NCBI GenBank assembly: GCA_012103075.1
Contig: JAAVLQ010000003.1
Span: 744,001-808,000 of the forward strand
Source: Brucella cytisi
GTDB taxonomy: Bacteria; Pseudomonadota; Alphaproteobacteria; Rhizobiales; Rhizobiaceae
DNA: 64,000 bases
Reading direction: 5' to 3'
This document shows positions 57,877 to 64,000 of this stretch, in pieces. Each line of letters opens with the position of its first letter. Within the stretch, counting starts at the first letter, position 1. The notes below the pieces were generated by a model, which was given only the letters and a program-made list of their open reading frames with translations, searched no databases and had not been told where the DNA came from. A program made the translations under genes and the position numbers.

Positions 57877-59125
57877 GCGCGCTAACTGGCTCCCGATCGG
57901 GGCGCGTCACAGTCACAGGCGATGCCAATGAGCGACCAGCGCCTCTCAGCAATGCGGACTCGATAAATGGCTTCATCGCGTCCGCAAGGAACTCTACCAC
58001 CGGAACGACGACGGCATTGCCAAATTGCCGGTAGGCCTGAGTATCTGAAACCGGTATTTTCCAGCGGCGATCGCCCCGGTCAAAGCCCATTAGACGAGCG
58101 CATTCCAATGGTGTCAGTCGCCGCGGCCGCTTGCCGGGTTGTGCGACGAGAATTTCCGAACCGTCCTTGTAGTAGCGAGCAGAAAGCGTTCGCGTCACAT
58201 CATCAGGACCAAACAGGCTGTATCCGAACCCGTTGCCTTTCGAATTATGCTTTTCCTTATAGGCCTGCAGATACTCCCACAGGCGTGGGGTCAGGGTGTA
58301 TTTCGGATCGACCTCGTCATGTGGATCCAGAATACTGCCAAGCTTCGGTCCATTTGTCGGAAGCTTGAGTGACTTCAGATCGAAGTCGGTCGGCTCACGG
58401 AAACCAACAATGAAAATACGTTCGCGGCGCTGCGGTACCCAGTGCTCGGAGCTGATCACTCGAGTTTGCACGTGATAGCCAAGTTCATTCGTCAGAACAT
58501 TGATAATCGTCGCGAATGTCCGGCCCTTGTCATGACTTTCAAGGTTCTTGACGTTTTCGAGCACAAAAGCTGCAGGTCGATGATGCGCGATGATCTGGGC
58601 GGTATCAAAGAACAGCGTGCCCTGCGTATCGCATAGAAAACCATGGGGCCGACCAAGTGCATTCTTCTTCGAAACACCTGCGATCGAGAATGGCTGGCAC
58701 GGAAAGCCGGCAAGCAGGATGTCATGCTCCGGAATCAGGTCGGGGTTTTCGGCATATTCGCGAACATCCCCGCAAGGCGATGATTGTCGCGAAAGTTCAA
58801 ACCATAGGTCTTTTGGGCATTCTCGTCCCACTCCGAGGTGAAGACGCAGTGTCCGCCAATGCCCCGGAAGCCGATGCGAAGTCCACCAATACCGGCAAAC
58901 AGATCGATGAACCGGAATGAGATTGGCCCCCTTGCCGGCGCATCTACGATCGGCAAGGTCTTTCAGCACCCTGAGCGCTAGATCAGTCGGGCGCCCCTCG
59001 CCGCTGACATATCGGGCGGCAGTACGATCGGAAACTGAGATCAAGGATGCGGCCTCAGCTGAGGTGAGACCGGCGCGCTGACACAAATGATTGAATTCGT
59101 TCTCGTCGGGGAGCGCTTGCTGCAC
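57869..59125 (-). CDS. dcm: C5-cytosine DNA methyltransferase (Dcm type)
   Basis: It starts at ATG 59125 with an HTH-like N-terminus (LTSAEAASLISVSDRTAARY). Motif I, FIDLFAGIGGLRIGF, is readable only in another frame (58790-58915), because a shift occurs on each side of it (near 58935 and 58770). The rest is in one frame: GFPCQPFSIAG (motif IV, catalytic Cys), FVLENVKNLE (VI), VPQRRERIFIVGF (VIII), LTPLECARLMGF (IX) and YRQFGNAVVVPVV (X). With EcoRII-type endonuclease and Vsr beside it, CCWGG methylation is the likely specificity. Confidence 0.88.
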   Translation of the reverse strand: MQQALPDENEFNHLCQRAGLTSAEAASLISVSDRTAARYVSGEGRPTDLALRVLKDLADRRCAGKGANLIPVHRSVCRYWWTSHRLPGHWRTLRLHLGVGRECPKDLWFELSRQSSPCGDVREYAENPDLIPEHDILLAGFPCQPFSIAGVSKKNALGRPHGFLCDTQGTLFFDTAQIIAHHRPAAFVLENVKNLESHDKGRTFATIINVLTNELGYHVQTRVISSEHWVPQRRERIFIVGFREPTDFDLKSLKLPTNGPKLGSILDPHDEVDPKYTLTPRLWEYLQAYKEKHNSKGNGFGYSLFGPDDVTRTLSARYYKDGSEILVAQPGKRPRRLTPLECARLMGFDRGDRRWKIPVSDTQAYRQFGNAVVVPVVEFLADAMKPFIESALLRGAGRSLASPVTVTRPDREPVSAHG

Positions 59126-59267
59126 GAATCACCTGCCATTTATCTGGGTCATTTTCTGCCAAACTGGCAAAAATATTCCCAGACAGCAAGCCATGTTCGC
59201 AAAATGTTCCGCCGCTTTTGGTCGTTGCGGTGAAGCGTACACAGTTAAATCAGTTGCGAACTTACGA

Positions 59268-59542
59268 TCATGCCCGGCCCTTAGAGAACTCCCTCGGAGC
59301 TAGCATGTGAAGGCGATCCTCCTCATGCGGCCAGTAAACCGTAAAGGTTGCGTCAGGATATTCCGCGGACTGGCATCGCAACTCGACTATCTGTCCGCGA
59401 GCGATTAGCACCCCTCGTGCTGCCGCTTGGGCACGCGCAACAGTTCTTCGAGTGCCCGTGGCATCTCGATCATCGCGAGCTCGGCGAGCGGATAACGACG
59501 ATCGATGAACGGATATTGCCCATCGGGCAATTCGGCTTCCAT
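59268..59542 (-). CDS. Small hypothetical protein, frameshifted
   Basis: ATG 59542 with an AGGAG site opens MEAELPDGQYPFIDRRYPLA and ELAMIEMPRALEELLRVPKR. A shift near 59410 leads to VELRCQSAEYPDATFTVYWP and EEDRLHMLAPREFSKGRA, ending at 59268. About 90 residues. No family is known to me. It sits in the divergent space between dcm and the sigma-factor operon. Confidence 0.45.
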
Positions 59543-59840
59543 ACCAGAACTCCTGCCAAAGGTTTCCAAGCCCCTCGCCTACCAGTCTCCTTCTTTGGGA
59601 GCAACACAAGTTGGAAAACAGGTTTACTGACCCAGCGTGCTTTTGATACCGCATGCTACTACCCCGTTCCCGATCTCTCGAAAGGACGTCGATCCGGGTC
59701 CGAAAACCAAGGAGCAGAAAGGTTTGGGGGTGAAGCACGCCAGTTTCTTTACGGGCGTTGTTTTTACTTCTGCAATGTAGAGATGTGTCGGGGGCATATA
59801 TACGGGGAGTCGGTGCATAAACCAGTCGCGACAAGAAGTG

Positions 59841-61733
59841 ATGGACGCTTCCGGTGAATGGCCATGTCCGCGAGCTGTCCTCCCCGCCGCCAGTATTTCA
59901 CCGCTGTTTCGCCCGGCGCTGATCAAAGGCGAGGAAGCATCGGTCCTGCTTCATCTTCGTCGACACGCACCTGTCAACGGAAGGGACGCTAACGGCAGAA
60001 CGCCACTAATGATAGCCGCAACGAATGGGCGATCGGGTATCTGCGAACTGCTCGTTCTGGAGGGCGCTGATGTGTCCCTCAGGGACACTGAGGGGTGCAC
60101 TGCCGTCGACCGCCACAAGATTCGGTCATCATGTTATCGCTGCCAGTCTCGAGGCTAGAATAGCCGTGTCGCCGTCTCCGGTCCCAGACGAAACTGCAGC
60201 CGCTGATCCGGGTGAGGAGAGCATCGAAGGCTGGGAGGCCGAAGCAGAGTTTCATGCTCCTGCTGACAATCGTGTCGCTGATCATGATGCGATTGCACTA
60301 CAGGTTGCTATCGCATCACACCGTGTGACGCGGGAACGCGACGAGTGGGAAACCGCCGATATTTCTCTCCCCGCAAGTACGACGGAAAAAGCCACCGTCG
60401 CGATCCCGCAGTCCGTTTACGCAGTGATTGCCAATGGTCTGGCTGCGGGATGGCTTACTGATGAGGCGGTAAATACTGCATGGGCGCGGGCCAAGCCGCA
60501 GCATATCCGTCAACTGCGGCAGTTGCTCGCCGCGGCCAACGTCAGGATTTTCCCTGCCCGTCCGGGGACCCGTTCCAGTGCATCAGCAACGCGGAACCGG
60601 CAAGTCGGGATCTCCATCTCTGCCAAGAGGTTTTCGACAGTTTCCGCGATGCGTGCACCAGCCAGCTGGACACAGCTGAGAAATACAGGATGGAGATTGC
60701 CGGGTTCGGACCATTCAGCCCCGATCGAGAGGTTAGAATTTTCGGTAAGGTTGCTGAAGCCCGAGCGCGCCTCGTAGAAGCGTTGACCGGGCTTCTGAAG
60801 ATAACTCCCATGGCTTTGCAGAGTGAACTTCTGCAAACCGAAGAGGTTGTGGACGACTCCCAAGAGGCTGATGACGGCGGCGATTTCTCCGTGACCGAAG
60901 ATGATCTGACAGTCGAATCGGGCGTCAGCGAACCCTCAGCAACGGAGCTCTTCTTCCGGGATTTTGTGAAGCTCTTCAATGAACTCGAGCAAAAGAGTTC
61001 GGACAGGCAAGACCTCGAAACTCTCAGACAGGCGCTCGATACCTACAGGAAGGCTCGAGACCGGGGTATGGAGGGAGGCCTGAAGCTCGTGCCCCGGCTG
61101 GCGTACCGATACCGCACAAGAGGATTACCAATAGAAGACCTGATTCAGGAGGGCAACATCGGGCTGATGCGGGCGGTTGAAAAGTTTGACAGCACCAAAG
61201 GCAGCAGGTTCGGTTCCTATGCGGTCTGGTGGATACGCCGGGCAATGTTGCGGGCCATCGAGGACCAGTCTCGCCTCATACGCGTCCCGGTTCATATCGG
61301 TGAGTTTGTCAGAAAGACTGAACGCATCCGGCAACGAACGAGGGCCGGGCTCGGTCGCGAGGCGAGCGTCGAAGAAATTGCGGGCGAACTGCAAGTTTCT
61401 CCCGGAAAGATCAAAAGCGTTCTCGCCATCCCGGGCCCCCCCTTTTCCCTGCTCTTTCGCGATTGCGGGTCGATGATAGAGTGCCGCTGCCTGACCGCCG
61501 ACATGACCTGTCAAACCTGCGCTCCCTTACAAGCGAAATGCTTTTGATGCTGCCGGCGAGAACGGAGCGCGTACTTCGTCTCCGTTTCGGTATGGGGGCG
61601 TTGAGGAGCACACGCTCGAAGAGGTCGGAGAGAAATTCGACGTGACAAGAGAACGCATCCGGCAGATCGAAGCGAAGGGCTTGCGAATTCTCCGGCACCC
61701 GAACAGGTCAAGGAAACTGGAGGCGTTCCTTTG
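59841..61733 (+). CDS. Sigma-70 family factor with N-terminal ankyrin repeats, frameshifted
   Basis: ATG 59841 opens a region with ankyrin repeats (GRDANGRTPLMIAATNGRSG, LLVLEGADVSLRDTEGCTAV at about 59970-60110). A linker follows (NRVADHDAIALQVAIASHRV). Sigma region 2 is TRGLPIEDLIQEGNIGLMRA, VEKFDSTKGSRFGSYAVWWI and RRAMLRAIEDQSRLIRVPVH (61100-61285). Region 3 is RAGLGREASVEEIAGELQVS. Region 4 is TLEEVGEKFDVTRERIRQIE and AKGLRILRHPNRSRKL (about 61610-61733), nearly identical to RpoD. Shifts near 60110, 60560, 61430 and 61600 split it. The TGA overlaps the TTG start of the ATPase gene. It may direct expression of the defence operon. Ankyrins suggest a protein partner. Confidence 0.78.
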
Positions 61734-63231
61734 AGTGGACTGATCAAAGGTGCGAGAAATGCGCCACCGCGTGCCAGTGCCATGATCGAGGCGCTGCGTG
61801 GGCTGGGCTACTCTGCAGCCACAGCGCTTGCTGACATCATTGATAACAGCATCGCCGCCAATGCCACGACGGTCGATCTCACGTTCGTCTGGAACGGTAC
61901 ATCGAGTGCTATTTCCATTCTCGACAACGGCGATGGAATGGATGACGTGCTTCTTGATCGGGCTATGCGTCTCGGTGAAAAGGGTCCCCTCGAAGAGCGC
62001 GGCAAGAGCGATCTCGGGCGGTTCGGCCTCGGTCTGAAAACTGCCTCTTTTTCGCAGGCACGACGCCTTACCGTAGCATCACGGAAAGGCAATGTTACCA
62101 GCGTCCTTAGATGGGACCTCGATGTCCTGCGCGACGACAGGAGCGGCTCCCCGTCACTGCTTGAGGGGCCAGCGCCCGGGTCAGAGGAGCTTTTGAAAAA
62201 TCTGGAACCTCTCGACCATGGGACGCTCGTGCTTTGGGAGAAAATGGACCGGATTGTCCCGCGCGGTGCACGGTCGCAGGATTTTCTCGAGGTGATTGAT
62301 GTGATCGAGAAACATCTGGCAATGGTTTTTCATCGGTACATTGCCTCACGGAAGCTGACGATCCGTATCAACGGCAAGCCAGTGCAGGCATGGGACCCCT
62401 TTTCTCGAAAGCCGATCGGACACGTGGCGCTCCGGCCGCGACCGGTTCGCTGTCAATGGTTACGAAATAGCGGTCGAAGGGTTTGTTCTTCCGCACAAGG
62501 ATCGTCTTCCTGAGAAAACACGGGCCGAGGCGGCCGGACCCGATGGCTGGACATCGCAGCAGGGCTTTTACGTCTATCGGAACGAACGCCTGCTCGTAGC
62601 GGGGCATTGGCTCGGACTTGGTCGCGGCCGTTCATGGACGAAGGAAGAGCCTTTCCGTCTTGCAAGGATCAGGCTCGATATACCCAACAGCGCCGATGAG
62701 GACTGGACGATCGACATACGAAAATCGACAGCGCGGCCTCCATTGGAGGCCCGTCCCCGCCTGTCCCTGTTTGCCGAAGATGTCCGTCAGCGGGCACGAA
62801 AAGTGTTTGCGTTCCGCGGCAAACCGGATCGAAGCGCAAAAACCGGACCGGTCGCACCGGCGTGGCGTGCCGATCGTCTGTCCGGCGGTATCCGATACAG
62901 AATAGATGAACACCATACAGCGGTAGCCGCAGTGCTCGAGCAGGCGGGTCAACTGCGCGCCGACGTTCTGGCGATGCTCCGGATCATAGAAGAAACAGTC
63001 CCGGTCCAGCAAATCTGGCTGGATACGGCTGAGGCGAAGGACACACCCAAGACCGGCTTCGAGGGGACCCCGCCAGACGAGCTGAAATCCATCATGCAGA
63101 CAGTATTCAACAGTCTCGTCAACCGAAAGGGCCTGTCGCAAGAACAGGCTCGCCGGCAGATGGCAGTGACAGAGCCGTTCGATGCATGGTCCTCATTTGT
63201 CGAAACACTCACATTTGAACCAAAGGAATAG
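61731..63231 (+). CDS. MutL/MORC-type GHKL ATPase, frameshifted
   Basis: Start TTG 61731 in the sigma-factor stop (TTGA). GHKL motifs: ALADIIDNSIAANATTVDL (N box), ISILDNGDGMDDVLLDRAM (G1), LGRFGLGLKTASFSQARRL (G2) and DHGTLVLWEKMDRI (G3). Then an S5-like domain reads HLAMVFHRYIASRKLTIRIN. A shift near 62410 leads to WTSQQGFYVYRNERLLVAGH, RSWTKEEPFRLARIRLDIPN and LSQEQARRQMAVTEPFDAWS, ending at 63231. About 500 residues. Iyer and Aravind described such ATPases in restriction systems as relatives of eukaryotic MORC proteins. Confidence 0.88.
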
Positions 63232-63235
63232 TTTT

Positions 63236-64000
63236 TTGAGCAACGAAAAAGTTGTCAAGTTTGCCCGGGAACTCCTGATGGAAGAGGAGCGAAGTGGGAT
63301 CAGCCCCGGATTGATCAGTACAAAGATCGATCAGGTGCTGATGTTCAAACCTGCCCGGAGGGAGGGACTGGATCGCGACGCTGCCATCAATGAACTGGTT
63401 CGCCGTTTCAGCATCTGGGTAGGCGCGGATTCAACAATCCAGAACGATGAAGGTCACAAAGCGTGGCTCAACGCGGGTCGGAAAGGCGACTGGCGTTACT
63501 GGCAGCGTTACCGCGAATATCTCGAGGGAAAAATGTCGGTTGTTGCTGTGGAGGGGCTCGACCGGTCGACGGATACCATACTTGGCATGCTCGAGGACCC
63601 TGCACGTGACGGGCCATGGGACCGGCGAGGGCTGGTGGTCGGCCATGTGCAATCGGGCAAGACTGGAAACTATACCGGGCTTGTCTGCAAGGCGGCCGAC
63701 GCAGGCTACAAGATCATTATTGTACTCGCCGGCCTCCACAACAATCTCAGATCCCAGACGCAAATGCGCCTCGATGAAGGTTTTCTCGGTTATGAAACCC
63801 GACCGATCGCCGATGATATCCGGGAGATCGGCGTTGGCCTTATCGACCGGGATCCGTCCATCCGTCCCAACTACGTTACCAACCGGACCAATAATGGCGA
63901 CTTCAGCACCGCGCGGGCCAATACCCTCGGGATCACGCCCGAACAGCGCCCCCGGTTGTTCGTCATCAAGAAAAACAAGACGGTTCTGGAGCGCCTGCTC
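63236..64000 (+). CDS. Z1-domain helicase-like protein (5' part, runs off the window)
   Basis: TTG 63236 with AAAGGA upstream begins SNEKVVKFARELLMEEERSG. The frame is open to the window end (255 codons). The Z1 P-loop is VVGHVQSGKTGNYTGLVCKA, followed by YKIIIVLAGLHNNLRSQTQM and RPRLFVIKKNKTVLERLL, all typical of the Z1 superfamily II-related ATPase. Four bases separate it from the GHKL ATPase. In known systems of this type a PD-(D/E)XK-motif protein and sometimes an AIPR protein follow. That would be just beyond this window. Confidence 0.88.
   Translation, partial: MSNEKVVKFARELLMEEERSGISPGLISTKIDQVLMFKPARREGLDRDAAINELVRRFSIWVGADSTIQNDEGHKAWLNAGRKGDWRYWQRYREYLEGKMSVVAVEGLDRSTDTILGMLEDPARDGPWDRRGLVVGHVQSGKTGNYTGLVCKAADAGYKIIIVLAGLHNNLRSQTQMRLDEGFLGYETRPIADDIREIGVGLIDRDPSIRPNYVTNRTNNGDFSTARANTLGITPEQRPRLFVIKKNKTVLERLL

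Noticed and set aside
1..64000. CRISPR array, rRNA operon or replication origin
   Set aside because: No regularly spaced short repeats, rRNA-like sequence or DnaA-box cluster was seen on reading the window.

Overview
The window looks like an alphaproteobacterial genome of the Brucella/Ochrobactrum type (Hyphomicrobiales). That is an inference from GC-rich coding, from a complete branched-chain/aromatic-acid ABC transporter and acyl-CoA operon pair, and from the style of its insertion sequences. Most of the window is a mosaic of mobile-element debris, toxin-antitoxin modules and defence genes around one metabolic block.

Layout. 1-2.1 kb: Fic fragment, broken membrane gene, XRE regulator, DUF7079-like gene. 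2.1-7.6 kb: IS110 pieces, an IS6 element, and an IS3 (IS2-group) element carrying an IS1111-type IS110 inside it. 8-9 kb: a haloperoxidase-like hydrolase with a hidden Tat signal. 9-12.4 kb: an AbiE toxin-antitoxin pair between two IS6 remnants. 12.6-13.2 kb: CcdAB. 13.3-26 kb: the metabolic block. It has a leftward operon (enoyl-CoA hydratase, LivKGFHM, thioesterase), a rightward pair (acyl-CoA ligase, iron alcohol dehydrogenase), a second leftward operon (MaoC, SDR, thioesterase, thiolase) and a TetR gene. The same CATACT-N4-AGTATG palindrome lies in both divergent promoter regions, so TetR probably controls uptake, CoA activation and beta-oxidation-like breakdown of a carboxylic acid. 26.5-49 kb: IS630, Fic, IS6, IS21, IS5, IS1182 and IS66 elements mixed with broken restriction, immunity and toxin-antitoxin genes. 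49-56 kb: conjugation coupling-protein fragment, HEPN-like and WGR proteins, a second AbiE pair, and two related unknown proteins with a shared N-terminal helix-turn-helix-like module. 56.2-64 kb: a defence island with EcoRII-type endonuclease, Vsr and Dcm on the minus strand, facing an ankyrin/sigma-70 protein, a MutL/MORC-type GHKL ATPase and a Z1-domain helicase that runs off the window.

The last island matches the architecture known for MutL/MORC-ATPase restriction systems (GHKL ATPase + Z1 + Dcm + Vsr). The RpoD-like sigma factor with N-terminal ankyrin repeats, translationally coupled to the ATPase, is the most unusual component.

Many genes that should be intact are split by single-base frameshifts, very often in homopolymer runs, including core metabolic genes. 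This looks at least partly like indel sequencing error. Genes broken only in this way are listed as CDS with the frameshift noted. Truncated or multiply damaged genes are listed as pseudogene. Some damage is certainly real: nonsense substitutions, IS insertions with target duplications, and truncations.
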